Shown here: one piece after another, positions 12,603 through 27,900 of the stretch
How positions within the stretch are numbered: the stretch's first letter is position 1
Layout: every line of letters starts with the position of its first letter
NCBI GenBank assembly: GCA_032164245.1
Contig: JAVMKO010000003.1
Location: forward strand, 92,875,890 to 92,939,889
Reading direction: 5' to 3'
DNA length: 64,000 nucleotides
Source: Sternotherus odoratus
Lineage: Eukaryota > Chordata > Testudines > Kinosternidae
Program-made: the position numbers and the translations under genes
The notes under the pieces: model-generated
What the model was told of the DNA's origin: nothing
Database searches by the model: none
Seen by the model: the letters and a program-made list of their open reading frames with translations, nothing else

Positions 12603-15600
12603 CATTATCCCTTGGTTTCCTTGTCTCAGAAAAATACTTCACTTCTTTCCTTTTTCATATTAAGTTCAGACATTTTCCCCTTCACTAAAAAACCACACAC
12701 AGCTCATTTTAGAGTTTAAAACGTTTAACAGCTTGAGTCTCTGAAAAGTGGCTCAGTCAAAATGGGAATGCCTTTGTTTATGAGACTGGAAAAATTTACT
12801 ATGGTCATTAGGTTCCACTTAATGGAATGCAGAGTATAATGCACAACCCTCTGTTTTTTATTACAGAGAACTGAGCTCTGAAAAAAAGTCAAATGCAGAA
12901 CTAAATTCTGTGTTGAAGAGAGAGCAAAAATAGAGCTGCTACCTTTTATTCGCTGATTTGTCAGGATCTCTAGTCTACTATATACATTGCAATGAAAATT
13001 TTGGAAAAAACATTTTATTTGTTAACATTACAGAGAAAGCTCATAATTTTCACTTTGTAGTTTCCTGAGATCCGAAACACTAAACAAATTTCTGATACAA
13101 ATAAGCATGCTATTGCAGAGAACATTAAACTAACACAGATCTCATTGATTAGAAGAGGCACATTAAGAGTTAAATTGTGGCATTAAGGTGGTGCAGAACC
13201 ACCCCATCAAAAATTCCTGGAGGCATTGTGCTTCAGGGATGCACAGTGTCTTCCGGAACCCCTGAGATATTCAGATGCTGTGACATTTGCAAAGTAGGTG
13301 CAGTGTGTGCTTCTCTCTGGGCTGGTCTCCACTAGGGGGGAAAATCGACTGTAGATACGCAATTTCTACGTTAATAACATAGCTGAAATCGACGTCTCTA
13401 CAGCCGACTTACCTCCCATCCTCACGGCGGTGGCGGTCGGCGGCGCGGTCCCCCGTCGACTCCAGCTTGCGCCTCTTCAGGAGCTGGACTTCCAGAGTCG
13501 ACGGGGGAGCCGCTGGTGATCGATTTATCGTGTCTTAACAAGACGCAATAAATCAATCACCAAAAGATCGATCCCTGCCCGCTCAAGTGAAGACAAGCCT
13601 TCTGTGCTGAGACTTCTACATTGGCTGGTCCAGACCAGACGGGCGGGGGTGGGGTGGGGTGGGTAATGAGCTACAGCCCTGCCCCCTCCTCACTCCTTTG
13701 CAGAAGCCAATGCAGAACAGTGGTAGCTGTGCAGACTCTTTGCATTACCTGAGTATAAAGACATCCACTGTACTCAGCTCCTGTACAGTCCTTGAACTCT
13801 ATCTGTCCCTTGCATAGCTGAGGCCTAGGCACAGTCTGGTTCTATGCAAAACCAGACTGTTTAACACCAATTTGTTTGGCTGATCCCAGTGAGAAATGGA
13901 CACAATTGAATATAGTTTTAATTTAATCAAAGCAAACATGATCCCTTTGAAGCATTCATACTATTTACCTGTATTACTAATACAAACTGTTTCATTGATG
14001 ATCACTGCTTTTTTAATTAATTCCAGAGGAAGTAGAGAAGCCCATTCTTCAATGGACCTGCTATATATTTTTGACACAACACTATTCTAATAAATACCCA
14101 TGGCAAGAGAGTGCTATCATACCACAGCTCCTTCACTTTTCTAGGATTTAGAGTCTAAGACAGTGGCTCTCACACTTTATTAGTTCACATACTACCTTCT
14201 TAGAAAATTGTTGAGAAGTGAACTGATGGACCATCAAGCTCACATACCACCAATGGTCACATATTAGAATTTGGGAATCACTGGTCTAATGTATTAAATC
14301 AACTCCTACTTAACAGCCCATTCTAGACAAAAGGTAAAAGTAATGCATTAGAGTATTATTAATGAATGTGAATCTGCTGTAATTCTTGTTAATGCAGGGT
14401 AATCATGGTGTCACAGAAATGAAGTATTAGTGAACTTCAACACTGGATCCACCACCTGCGGTGTGACTAAGACATAGTGCTAATAAAGTAATGAAACATT
14501 CCAGATATGCAGAGAGATTTACCATGGAGTGAGACTTGCAAGAAAGAGTGCTGCAAGGAATCAATAGCAAAAGGGATAAGGGGCTCTTCAACTAATTTAA
14601 GGGCGTCCACGTAAGTGGGCTTGCTCTTATTTTTACTAAATTAGTTTCTGAACATATTGAGTGAAATCAGACAAGCCCGACTAATTTGCCCCTTACTCTT
14701 CAGCACACCACATCACCTTCATTGTATCTACAGGAACATCTGACTTTTAAATTGGAATTTTCAAAAGTGCTCAGCATTGGCTTAACTATTCCTATTGAAG
14801 TCAATGGTAAAACTCCCATCAGTTCCAATGGGACTAGAGTAAAGCCAATGCTGACTGTCTCAAAATCCCATCCTTCATTTTTTGACAAACTTCCTAAAAG
14901 GAGGTGTGGTTACAAGAAAGATAATGATGGAGTTTAAATGCAGTTTAATGCCAAGGTACATCAGTATTAGTTCTGATACTAACAGACAGCCTCTGAAAGA
15001 GGGTGGGGTATATCTAATAGATTTTTACGTTCTCCCTAATGGGTTGCTATATTTGGTAGTAATGTAACTGAACAAAAGATCAAAAAGCCAGATTCTCGGC
15101 TGAGGTATATCAGCATAATTTCACTTGCTTCTGTGAAGCTATGCTGATTTAAACCAGCTGAGACCCTGATTAAAGCATTTCAAACATTTGTATCATTTAT
15201 TTTTTTTTGGTAAGCACCTGAAATTCCTTCAGGAAGGCCTCCATTTTCTGGCTGCTGTTCAGGTTGTTGATGCCTTCATTCAACTGAGAGATGGCATTAC
15301 TGCACCATGCATCAATTTCATCTCCAATGGTGAGCACATCATCCCACAGAGCCACACTTACACTCAACTTTTCTACATTGTCGTCAGTCCTCTCTGACAC
15401 CTGTTGGAGTGGGACAGACATCAATATCCTTAATTGTTAATTTTATATTTCTTTAACTTGAGCCAATTGCAAGAAAGTAGCCCAGATACAACTGGGAAAG
15501 CTAACCTCAGGTCTCTTATTTTACAAACAGCAATGCATTCAGAATAGCAAGACTTTATTATCTGCATTTTAGGTTTATATAGTGTAAACCTGACATATAC

Positions 15601-18600
15601 CAGTACATGAAAGTGCCTCTGAATGTGTATAATTTGACTGGGGAAAGAGTTGCAAGTAGAATTAGCTGAATAAACATCCACTGACATTAAAATGTGTTAT
15701 ATTGCTAGAACCCCACCCAACATTGAAATTCACTTTAGAGCTAATTTTGATGCATCAAAATTAGTTCATCAATAGTGAGGAATGAAATGGGTCCAAAAAA
15801 CTCAAGTCTCAAATCAAATCTGAACCTTCTTTTAGATTAACTCTCTGCATACATACATCCCCTCCCACACACACACACACACACTCTCTCTCTCCTTTCC
15901 AGCTTCCGTTCTTTGACTCCAAATAACCATCATACCTCAAATGGCTTAGCAGTCTCAGCTAAATAGGCTGCAGTTTTCAAAACTCAAAGTTTGCAACTGT
16001 CGTGGGGTCAGGAGGTAAGTAGGGAGCAGTTCATTGTGCATGCTGAGGAATTTCTCATCTGGGCAAACCCAAATGTATGGTACAAGAACAGAAAAGAGCA
16101 GCTCACTAAGAGCTTCAGAATAATTTCAAACCATAAAGGGATTTGTAAATAAAGTTCTATAGATATGAAATCTTAAAATATGATGTTTCATAATATACGA
16201 TGGGTCACATACTCAGCTGGTGTAAATCAGTGTACCTACACTGACTTTAATGGAGACTCACTCATTTACAGAAGATGAGGATCTGGCCCAAATTTACACA
16301 TATTTCAGACACCATCAGACATGTGCACTGGTCTAGTTTATGGTAAATTATGTTCAAACAGTAAGTTCCTCATAGCCTTTTTTAAGATCTAGCAAATGTA
16401 CCCGATATAAATTTATATGAGTACATACTGTAAGTACAAACCAACCCCAAAATACTCATAAGTTAGCCCTCTCAGATTTATTCCAAAATCACCTTTAGTT
16501 AAAAAAAAATAAATGTTTTCAGTTCCTAAGAGAAGCACATTGCAATGTATTCTCAGAGTGTAAACTGAGTGTGCCGTATAAGGAAAACATCATTCATTGT
16601 CCTTACATCCAGCCATTTGTCCACAGTACTGTTCATATCTGTTTTCACCAGCATGGGATCACAGTTCTGAATTCTCTTCAGCTCTGCTAGCAAGTGTTTT
16701 CCTTTATTAGTGAAGGCATCCAGCTCTTTCTGTCGGTCATTTAGTTCATTCTTGACAGCTTCATGCTGTAAATATAAATGTTTGCTTGTTTAATGCAGTC
16801 ATAAGTAAATAAATAAAAATCCAGCTCCCCAGCCATCCTCCTCTAGAGACATAAAGTCACTGAACAGATAGAATGTGTTTTCTGGTTATTCTAGTTTCTT
16901 GCTAACAGTTCTCAATGTCACTAAAGACAAGGCAATCTGTAATTCTTGGAATAAGTAGAATAAGAAATTAATGTTCTGACCTCTACAGTGCATGAGTGGT
17001 TATGCAATAAGAGGTTATGGGCCTACACAGGACTAAGTGGGTGAGGTTCTGTGGCCTATGGTGAGCAGAAGGTTCTCTAGATCAAGGGTTCTCTAACAGG
17101 GGTTACCCTCTCAGAGGGTCACAAGGTTATTACATGGGGGACTCAGAAGCTATCAGCCTCCACCCCCAAATTCCACTTCACCTCCAGTATTTATATAATA
17201 GTGTTAAATATTTAAAAAGTGTTTTTAATTTATAAGGTGTGGGGGGGGGGTCGCACTCATAGGCTTGCGATGCGGAAGGGGTCACAATTACAAAAGTTTG
17301 AGAACCACTGGACTAGATGATCATTGTGGCCCTATCTTGCCATAAAGTCTGTGAGTGAGAGAGAGTAACAAGATCTGGGTTGTTTTCCCACTTCGCAATA
17401 ACTTGCTGTAGGAACTTTGGCTAATAATTTACAAACTTTCCAAGCCTCCATTTGCCCACCTGTAAAATGGGGATAACAGAAACACATAACAGTCACGCAG
17501 CATAATTCACTAGTGTCTGAAAAGTGCTTTGAGGGCCTCAGACAGATGTGCATGCAGAATGTGCTGCAAGTGAGTGTTGACACATGCTGGCATAGCTGTA
17601 TGAGGGATCTTGCAAACTCCTGCATATGTCTTCTGGCCAGTGTTGTCAGGAGGTGATTGTTATAAGGCTTATATTAAAAAATGTTACTAGCAACATCAAA
17701 ATAAACTAAATGGAAATTAAAAAAACCCTTTGTAAAATAGACATAACACTATGGAATAAAAGTCTTCTACGCAAGAGTTTGTGCAGTTATAAATCAGAGA
17801 ATTTCACTTTAACAGGATGATTATCTGAAGTATAATTCCAGATATTATGATTTTTATAAAACATAGCCCATAAAGAGGCATGTTTTAGTACTATGTGTTT
17901 TATGGTGCTGACTACCAAATATTAATGAAGATTTTGCAATATACCCACTAAGGCTTCCCATCAAAATTAACACTTTCTAATGAATGGAGAGAGTTTAACT
18001 CAGAACTTACTCTCAAGCCTTACTGAGGCTTACGAGTGACTTCAGGCCAGCAGAATTTGGAAATGTGAAAATGTTATTCATGAAGTGTATGGAAACGTAT
18101 TGAAACGTGTCCGTGTCCAGTACTGTATCAAAGTAACCACTTTGGATAAACGAATCCACAGGCACTGTCTTTCCAAAGTGCCCCTGGGTTCTGACCCACG
18201 CTCTGCCCCCACTCGACCCAAGGCCCCACCCAGCCTTTTCCCACCCCACCCAATTCCACCCCCTCCCCCAAGCGCGCTGCATTCTCACCCTTCCCTTCTC
18301 CCCCGCAGCCTCCTGCACACCACAAAACAGCTGTTTGCGTTGGGCAAGGTGCTGCTCCATGGGGTTCGCCAGCAGGTGGGAGGTGCTGGGAGTGAGTGGG
18401 GGGAGCTGATAGGAGAGCTGCTGGTGGGTGCTCAGCACCCACTTTTCCCCCCCCCATAGATGCTCCAGGGCTGGAGCACCCACGGAGTTGGCACCTATGA
18501 ACTAATCCCATTGCTAGGGGAAGGAGACATAGAATGTGTCATGTTTCAGAAGCAGAGGCTAATTTGCTAATGTTGCAGCATCAATGCCCTGCACTGTCAT

Positions 18601-21600
18601 GGGAGAGCCCAAAGTTTAGTTATCGGCTTCTCCTTTCATTTGTTTTCAGATCAACAAAAATTATCCAAGGGGTTATGATGACAAAGCAACAGAAACGTGT
18701 TAGGCATTTTCTTCCTCAGTGCCTTTGAGCAGAGTATCCATCTCCAGTATCTATAAACAGCTTCTCCTTGTATACAAAAGGTACATTTAAAAATCACTAA
18801 AGGAATGTACAATATACTTAAAACAATAGAAAAGCAGATGCCTGCAAACTGAAAGGTTTTCCTGCAAAATGTGAAGAGTGCACAGTAATGTCCAGATTCT
18901 TCCCCCATCAAAGCCAATGGGAGATTGACCATTGATTTCAGTGGGAGATGATTTGGCACCAAATACTGTAAGCAAAGATCTTTTCAAACACACACACAAA
19001 AAAATGGTTCACCAAATTTGTTGAAGCCGAAGATCCATTCAGTTATTTTTAGATAAAAATATCTGAATTACCTTTGATAAAGCCCTTCTGATGTCCTCCT
19101 GATCCTTTAAAATGGATTTGGTCATAGTCACGTTGTCAGCATTCTCTATGACTTTAGTTACTGCCAATTTCAAACTCTGATATTCTTTCATCAGATCAAC
19201 CAGGATACAGCACTGCTCCTGTCTGTAATGGAAAATAGCTATGCTGAAATAATGGTGTTCATTCTGACATTTGTGAATCCAGAGGCATGTATTGGCAGAG
19301 GAATGTATCAGGGAGAACTTCCCCCGGAGAGGCCCATAGGAATCAGGTTAGAACGTTAAAGCAGCAGGTTCTATGTGGTTATGTACATAATCATCCTTAC
19401 AGCTTATACAGCACTCTTGATTCATCAATTTCAAAGCACTTCATAAAGGAAGGGTCCCTCACTGCCACTGTACAGGCGAGGATCTGAGCAAAAGGCAACC
19501 CAGCTGGTCAGAGCTGGTAGTACAACCCAGGTTTCCTGATTTCCAGTTCAGTGTCTTACTCTGGATCAGTCTGTCTGAACACCACAGTGTCATGTAGGTG
19601 GCTTCTGATTGTGTGTTTTCAACCTCTTGTATAAACTAAATTAAATTCAGTGGAGGATTCCAAGCTTGTTGGTTAAAAAGGAAAAAGGAGAAATGAAGGC
19701 TGAAGAAGAAGAGGGAGACCAGGCCGGCCTTGCTGATTTTTCAGTCAAAATATTTCCTTTCTCAAATTTAAAATATTGTTTCAAACCCCTCTGGCTTGAG
19801 ACCATTCACCTGGAAATGGGAACAGTTTGCTGCCGAAGCCACATCTTATGATTTTATTTTGATTTCCCTGCCTAGACAGGGAACCTCAGGTTCAGGAGAT
19901 GTTTTCAATCAATTCGAGCTTTTCACAAGGAGGAGTCAAACGGAACAAGAATCCCATATTTCCTTCATATAATTTACTTTGTTATAAACAGTGTTTCATT
20001 GACAAAAGGAATTTGAGAACCACAGGTGGCCAAGTGTGAAAGATGGTCACTAATGAGTTCATCTCCTTCTCAGGAGCACACAGATAAATAATCATGCACA
20101 TCGAGGTCCCCACTGGCTTACAGCAAAAAACCTTAAAATAAATAATCATATTTGTTAAAAAACAGGAGTTAAAATTACATTTCTTCAAGTCAGAAAAGAC
20201 TCACTATGAAACTGATTTTCAGATACTTATATGGTTCCCATCACCATAGTATCTGAGCAACTCATTCTTTACTATATTCATCCTCACAACACCCCTGTGA
20301 GATGGGGAAGTGCTGTTACTCCCATAGTACAGATGGGGAGCTAAGGCACTAAATGACTTCCCATATAGCAAGTCTGACACAACAGGGAATTCAACTCAGG
20401 TCTCCTTAGTCACAATCTAGCGCCTTGGCCACCAAATCATTCTTCCTCGCTGCCACAGCTGGGTTGTAGTTGGGTGAGTTAAATGGAGCTAAATAACTCA
20501 GTTACATAACTCTGACAAAGCTCGACCTCTGACTTGCTGTTTTGTGTGTCCTTGGGTAGGTCATTTTGCTCTTCTGACTCAGTTTCCCTATATGTAAAAT
20601 AGGGATAAATATACTTCCACACAGGGATATTATGTGGATTAATTAGGTAATGTCTTTTCATTGCTTTGAACATGTATGTGCTAGTATTATTATTTATTAA
20701 GCAAGTAAGTATGGCTTTATATACATAGGATATCTTCAATTCACAAACAGTGATGTTTGGCCACTGAGACATCCCATGTAAAATATTCTGGAGTGGAGGA
20801 ACTGGGGGGCATTGGGGCTAATGCCCCCACGATGGAAATACTGTGGATGATGATCTATATTTCCACCTCCGTGTGCTATTCTTAAGTGAGTTATTTTATG
20901 CACTCAGGCTGATTGGGCATCCATGGCTGTTGGAAGTGGAGGTGAGAGCAGGACCCAGGGACCCAGAGCAACTGTTGCAGCAGGAGTAGGAAGGAACTGG
21001 GATGTTTAGGTTGGGAGCAGCTACCCCCGGCAAGAGAGGTGCAAAACTCCAGAAACCCCCCCCCCCCCAACTGGAGCTGGCTGCCCTCCCACCTCCCCAA
21101 AGAACCTCAAATCTTTGTAGCTCTCCTCACTCCCCATACAGAGCACCCACCGACTCCCCTTCCTATTCCTGACACCCTGACCTTCTCCACTGTCCCTGAC
21201 GCTTCCCACTCCCCATGTCGAGCAGCCATCCTGACTTCCTCCCACTCTCCAGGGTTAGTACAATGCTTTGTGTGTTTAGATCTCACTATTCACCTCTGTC
21301 CCCCAAAAGTGAGCTTCCACCACCTTATCCATGCCTTTACAGTACATGAAATAAAGATGATCAGGTAGCAACCTTGACGAAATAGATATAAGAGCCTGGT
21401 AAATTCAGTCCTCCTCTTCTCCTTTGTTCAGATCTGTGCACCTCGTTATCAGATAGATATTAGGAAACTAGAGTGAATTCAAATGAACATAACACTTGTG
21501 GTGACAATGATAAAAGGACTGACAAAAGATAAAATGTATAAAAGTGAAGTACACACAGCTTGGCTAAGTGCCAGCATGTATACAGATATTTGAAGGGTGT

Positions 21601-24600
21601 TCGTACTAAGAGAGAGAATAATTTTATACTTTAACCCAGAGTCATGTTTGAAAAAGCCTACCACTTACTTCAGTAAAAACCAAATGTACAAGCAAAAAAC
21701 CTTAAAAGAAGGTTTATTTTCAAACGTATGCAAATGCAGTTAAGACTGGGGAAAATGTACTGGAATATATATCAAGAGAATATATTTATAGAGAAAGACA
21801 GACTCTAGCGTGCGCTGCTAAGTATTATCTGACAAATGGCTTGATTTATGATTTTACTCAAAAGAAAATCTTGAGCTGGCTGCCTAGAAGATGGTGGTGA
21901 TACCTGTAGACTTAGAAGAGAATTAAGCTTGGCATGTTGCAGAGGTAGCATGCAGGCAAATAGTGCATTATGTAAATTTTAATTACATAGTAATCATGTA
22001 TTCTTAACGGATATTTCCTATCTTTCCAGCTATAGGATAAGATCAGAAAAGCACAAAAGAGTACACAATATGGATTTATTAAATAAAATAAAATAAATAA
22101 ATAAATGGAGATATACCAATCTCCTAGAACTGGAAAGACCTTGAAGGTCATCGAGTCCAGTCCCCTGCCTACACTAGCAGGATCCGCCTGCCTACACTAG
22201 CAGGATTGAGTACTGTCCCCTGACAGATTTTTTGCCCCAGATCCCTAAATGGCCCCCTCAAGGATTGAACTCACAACCCTGGGTTTAGCAGGCCAGTGCT
22301 CAAACCACTGAGCTATCCCCCCACCCCCTTTTTTTTAACTGGAAAGACCTTGAAGGTCATCGAGTCCAGTCCCCTGCCTACACTAGCAGGATCGAGTACT
22401 GTCCCCTGACAGATTTTTTTTTTGCCCCTAAATGGCCCCCTCAAGGATTGAACTCACAACCCTGGGTTTAGCAGGCCAATGCTCAAACCACTGAGCTATC
22501 CCTCCCCCCCTATTAATTAAATCATGTTCGTACAGTGCTTTTAAGATATCAAACAGTATATGTTTATTAGGTGGTATTATTGTATATTGGAGTTGATGTG
22601 GCAAAAGAAATAATATTCAAATACCTGAGCTCTCTTCCACTACCAAAAGAAAGGTACTCCTTTGCCCTCATTTTAATTACATCCAAAATCTACTTACTTT
22701 TCATGGATTAGTTTCTTGGTATCCTCCCAGGTAGCTTCCAAACGATTTATCTCTTTGTCAATTTCAGGCGCTAATGTTATATCCTTCTGGGCCATTTGTT
22801 TTGCTTTGTCCATCAACCACTGCAGTTCATGCTGTTGAGAATTCAGTTCATCCTCTAGTTGGTTAAAGATCTTTAATCTGCAAATTAAAAGAGTGGTTAC
22901 ATATTTACTTTTTAGCTTCACTGAAAATTAAATGAGAGTGAGAAAGGGAGAGATTGTATATAAAATATGTCTGAGGGTGGCTTTAGATGGAACAGTGTGA
23001 ATCTGGGACAACTCTATTGAAGATGAAACTACACTGAATTGATGCTGGTAAAACTAAGATCAGAATCTAGTCCTCTGTGTTTCTATATCCACACATCCAT
23101 CCCCCTCTCTTCACTTCCTACACAAAGTGTACTTGGAAATAGTCTTCTAGAATGTTAGAATCCCTTTTAAATCAGTCTCCTTTATAATCTGGCAGTTTAT
23201 GAAGTTAATGGGTTCATTCATGCCCTGCTAATGTGTGAATATACAATCTGCAATGTCTGTGCTAATGGAGGCAGCTGTGACCCAAGAAGGACTAGCTGTT
23301 TTTGTACTGCCACTTTACAGTATGGATTCTCTCAGGATAAAGCAACTGTTAGTGGCACAGATTTCACCATCTGCTTTGCGAGGGACAGAGATCTGCGAGA
23401 TGTGCTGAAACAGAGCATCTGACGAGTGCTCTGGACATGTCCTCTCTTCTGCCAGACTGCTCACTTTTGGAACTGTGCTGGCTGGCTCCACAGATTGTGT
23501 GTAACTTGTGCCACTGCAACCTTTTCCTTTGCAGACTTTCTACCACTGGAGACCTACATCTCCCAGGAGTGAATTTAACCCAAGGAATAAAATGATTACG
23601 GAGTTCTCAAAGTCATTAAAACATCTAATACTATGGAATACAAGCAAAAAAAAAAGGCACCAAATATCAAGTACTTCCTAAGATTTTTCTTTTTACCTTT
23701 GCTGTAGTGCCTGAAGTGTTGGTTCCTTCAATCCTTCTTTGTCAGCTCTTTCCTCAATATCTTCAATGCTCTTCAACATCTGTTCTTTACGTTCCATGAA
23801 AGACTTCCGTAAGGCTCCAAGGGCTTCTGCTTCACTCTGCTTGGTTCCCAACAAATTTTGGACTGACTCCAGTTCTAAGCACAGATTATCAGCCACAGCC
23901 CTACAGGATGTCCTCTGCTCACAACTTCCATGTCTTAGATGATACTGGGCTTTTGTAAGGGCTCCATCCAAACTGACTGCAGCAGGTGCTAATTTGTTAA
24001 TATCTTGAACAACATCCCCCAGTTCCTTCTCCAGCAGTTCAGATTTAGCCTTATCCATGTTCCCAGTAGTCTCTACTGTCTGCCTCAGGTGATGAAGCAC
24101 ACTTGATGCAGCAGCATGTAACTCTAGGAACACCCCAAGCTGATTCAGAGCCTCTTGTCTTCGGCTGGTTATTTGACTGGCCTCCTGGAAGAGCTGGAAA
24201 CAGTCTTCAGCCTTCCCCTGTAACATGTGGTGGTCCTCTGGGCGACTAAAAGAACACAGCTTTTCTACGTGTTCCCTCAGACTTTGAAGTTCCTGTTCCT
24301 TGCTTTCCACTTCCATAGAGTGGTCCTTTTAGAAAGAAAGGAAACAACCTGATTTTCCAGACAAAGGTTCAGAGAGAAGTCTTGATCAAAGGAATTAAGC
24401 TTGTCAGTAAGCTTGTTATTACTAAATAGAACCCAGCAGAAATAATGCTGCATTGCTGATTTGCATTAACTCAATCAAAAGAGTGAACTGTGTAATATGG
24501 ATAATCAGATTTCCAACAGGTTAAGCAGCTTCATCATAGTTTTAGCTGCATGATCTTTGTAATGCACTGTGCAGGGGATGCTTTTCTTTATATTTTTGAA

Positions 24601-24881
24601 TAATCCAACTGGATGACTTACCTGATTGCGGCATACAGCTGGGTGCTGATCAGCTGTGTTTATCTCAGAAGTGGCTTGCAATTCCCCAAGAAATTGATTA
24701 ATCCATTCTGAAAAACTGAGCAGCAGTTCATCAAACTCCTCATGTTGAGCAGCAAGGGACTGAAGGAAACTGATCCTACAAGGTATCAGATATAAAAATA
24801 GTGTGAGTGAGTCATTTTGATTAACCAAAAAAAAAAAAAGCTGACTAGACAGTATTCAAATACATTTCAGGTGTGAGAATG

Positions 24882-24912
<31 letters not shown>

Positions 24913-27900
24913 AAAGAAAGGAAAGAAAGGAAAGAAGGAAAGAAGGAAAGAAGGAAAGAAGGAAAGAAGGAAAGAAAGAAAGAAAAATTCATGGGAGCAA
25001 AGGCTGCAGGAATGGGCCCATGATCTTAAACTTTAATTTTCAGACATAGCAATTCTGTTTAAAGTAACATCAAACACATGCATTTTGGGCTCAATCCTAA
25101 AAACAATCCAGAGAGATGCTCATCCTTTCACAGGAGTACTCAAGATTAAGCCATTACATACTAAACTGGAAAAAAACTCTGCTATATCATTTCCTATGCA
25201 GGAGACGATTGAAGGGGGACAAGAAATGCTGCAAGATTTCCCTTACAGAATTCCATACATATTTCACTTGAGAGAGTTGGCGTTTTCTCTGAAGAAGTAA
25301 AACGTGTAGGCCCCCAAACCAGGGGATACTTGAGATCCATTATGTATCTTGAGGAATCCATGGAGACAAGAATAGCTGGGTGGATTCCAACTCACCGCTG
25401 CTATTAGCTTAGTTCTTGCAGAGGTCAAGATAGTAGGGGCTCCCTCATCAGCTGCTAGACCTGGGTCTCCCCACAAAATGAAGGTTCCGTCGTACCGAGC
25501 GAGAAAGTGGGATTAATGCCAAAGTTAACTTACATGAGGAAGTTCCATGGTATTTGTGTGGGGACAATACTGCCTCCGCTGCCTGCCCCACCCTCCTCCT
25601 AGCACACAGATCCTCAACACTTCCATTGGAGAAGAGGAAGAATGATGTCACAGAGGCAGTATACTGCATCTGTTGGATTCCGATACTCTCCACTTTGGGA
25701 GCAGATGGCCTATAAAACCTAACATTTCCAGCGAAACACTCTAAACTTGTGACTGAGACAGGATATTCTTCATCTGCATTGTTGATTACTATTTTTGAGC
25801 ATGTAAACCACACCCTGAAACACATACCTCTTGCTAACAGTCTGTGGTAAAGCTCTCCATCTCCCATCCAGTTCTTTGAACTCTTGTTTCATTGCTTTCA
25901 CGCTTTCTTCAGAAGCTGTTGTGAACAGTGACTCATTTAACTGTAATAGGCTGGTATACAGGGAAGCATGGGATATAATATCAGCTTGCATATCCTGGGG
26001 AACAACAGATCGCATGTTTTAGGGTAAATACAGTATCATATTATGCAAGTAAACATGCCATACTGTAGTCAGCTGGAGAGTTCCAACACATTTCTCTGAG
26101 ACAAGACTCAGGTATGACCAAATCCTTACAGGTGTTCAGGGTTTTTAGGATATCTAGACACTCAGCAAGTGCTCAGTATCTCTTGAAGGGCAAGGCTGGC
26201 TTTGCAATCCTTTCTCACATTCATGAGCACTTATTCAAACAAGTAGACAATGAAACAGCTTGGGAGATTAATTGCTCACACATCAGTAATGGCTGCGAAA
26301 TCGAGCCCAGAATTTGGTCCTTGTCACCAGATAGAGCTGTGTGGAAAAAAACACAACACACTTTCGCCTCTCCATTCTCTTCAGTGCTGAAATGAAATTA
26401 TGTCTTCATTGGATTTGTAAAAAAAGAGCTGCTTTTGCCCAAATGTTTCTCTTTAGTCCACCACAACACAGGGCATTTGTTCACAAGGGAAAAGTGCCTT
26501 AGACCTGTGTGAAATTTTACATTGAAAAACCCAGTGGAAGTGCTGCAAAATCACCATGTCCATCCTGAATGCAACATCCCTGCATGCTTTGCTCTCTGAA
26601 AAGTCTTCTCATACATGAAAAAAATACACAAGTGTGGGACCTAGAGAAAATACAGCCCTGCAGTCTGGAGATCCTGTGGCACTCAGCCTGAAGCCCCGCA
26701 GTCCCTGGTGGGGGCTAGGGTATCCTGTAGCACTCTTCCCCAGGAAACAGCGTATATGAATTGCAAAATAAAATTCTTCCTTCAAACCCCGCCCCTCCAA
26801 TTTTGCCTGCACGTTGATAAACACGAATATCTTTTCTGTGTTTGTACAGCGCCTAGCACACTGAGGTCCTAGTCCATGAGTGGAGCTCCTAGGCATTATG
26901 ATAATAAATTAATCAATAAATAATAAGGTAAGCGCTTTCAGTTGAGTGAATCTCCAAAATTCACCGTTAGCCAGATTGGCAGAGGTCCAGATCCATTCCT
27001 AGAAAGCTACAGAAAAGCCAATCCATATAAAAGCAGGTACATTTCTGGGCTAACTTTCAATCCCAAAATTTACCTGTACTGACTGTAATTCACCTTCCAG
27101 TTTCACTCTGTCAGTGGAAACGTACTGCTCTGCAGGTCCGGCTGCAGTTTCACACCTCTCTAACCAGGTCAGGAAGATCGATAGCTCCTTCTCCTGCCTA
27201 ACAAAAGCACAGCATAGAACATTACCAACTCAAACACCCCATGTTCTCTTGGACTATCTGCAGAAAAGTCTCTGTATTTGTCATAATAAAGTAGAGCGGG
27301 TTACTCACCTTTGCCATTGTGCTAGCAGAGTCTCTAGTAAGGTTTGTTTCTCTTTAGCTCTGCCTAGTAGCTTTTCATATCTCTCCTGTAACACTGTCAC
27401 CTCTTGAATAGCTTTTTCTTTGTTGGTGACCTTATGGGCAGAGGCTAAGAGGGAGGTCACAGTGTTGTTCAATTTTCCCACAGCCTGGCAGAGATCCTGT
27501 TGATGGTGATAAGAAAATACAAACCACAAACAGAATAAACAAACAATAATACTCATGAGCCAACTCTTATTCCTCTACAGGGGCTTAAAGGAGGCCACGG
27601 AATTGGTAAGGTTTCTCTACACATGAAGAAGGGAAAAGTCATGCACAAAGAGGACTCCTCACTCCCTGAATGGCATGGAGCATTACTCCAGAAGTGTCTG
27701 AATTTAATCCATGCTACTCTTTGGTAGGCAGGCCAGGGGAGTGGCAGGCGTGTGGCATGGGCATCAAAGGCTACCAAGAGCCAGTGGCACAAATCCTACT
27801 GAAAGAAGCACAGTATCTGCAGCACTGCTACAGCCCAAGGACCATGGAGTTACTGCCTAGGTGCTCCATGATCTTACAGAAAGGATTCCAACACCTCTGT

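Noticed and set aside
12430..12642. Open frame coding a run of F-L-S-F residues
   Set aside because: It is the translation of the AAAG microsatellite.
18013..18511. Open frames of 124-156 codons on both strands
   Set aside because: They overlap in a C-rich repeat with no recognisable domain; the length follows from low stop-codon content.
22235..22322. Functional tRNA gene on the minus strand
   Set aside because: The A- and B-box-like sequences belong to a SINE head that continues into a CR1-like tail and recurs at 22.34 and 47.8 kb. The acceptor and anticodon stems are not intact.
23231..23422. Cys-rich small protein in the W22-W23 intron
   Set aside because: No family resemblance, no splice or promoter context, and the length is within chance expectation.
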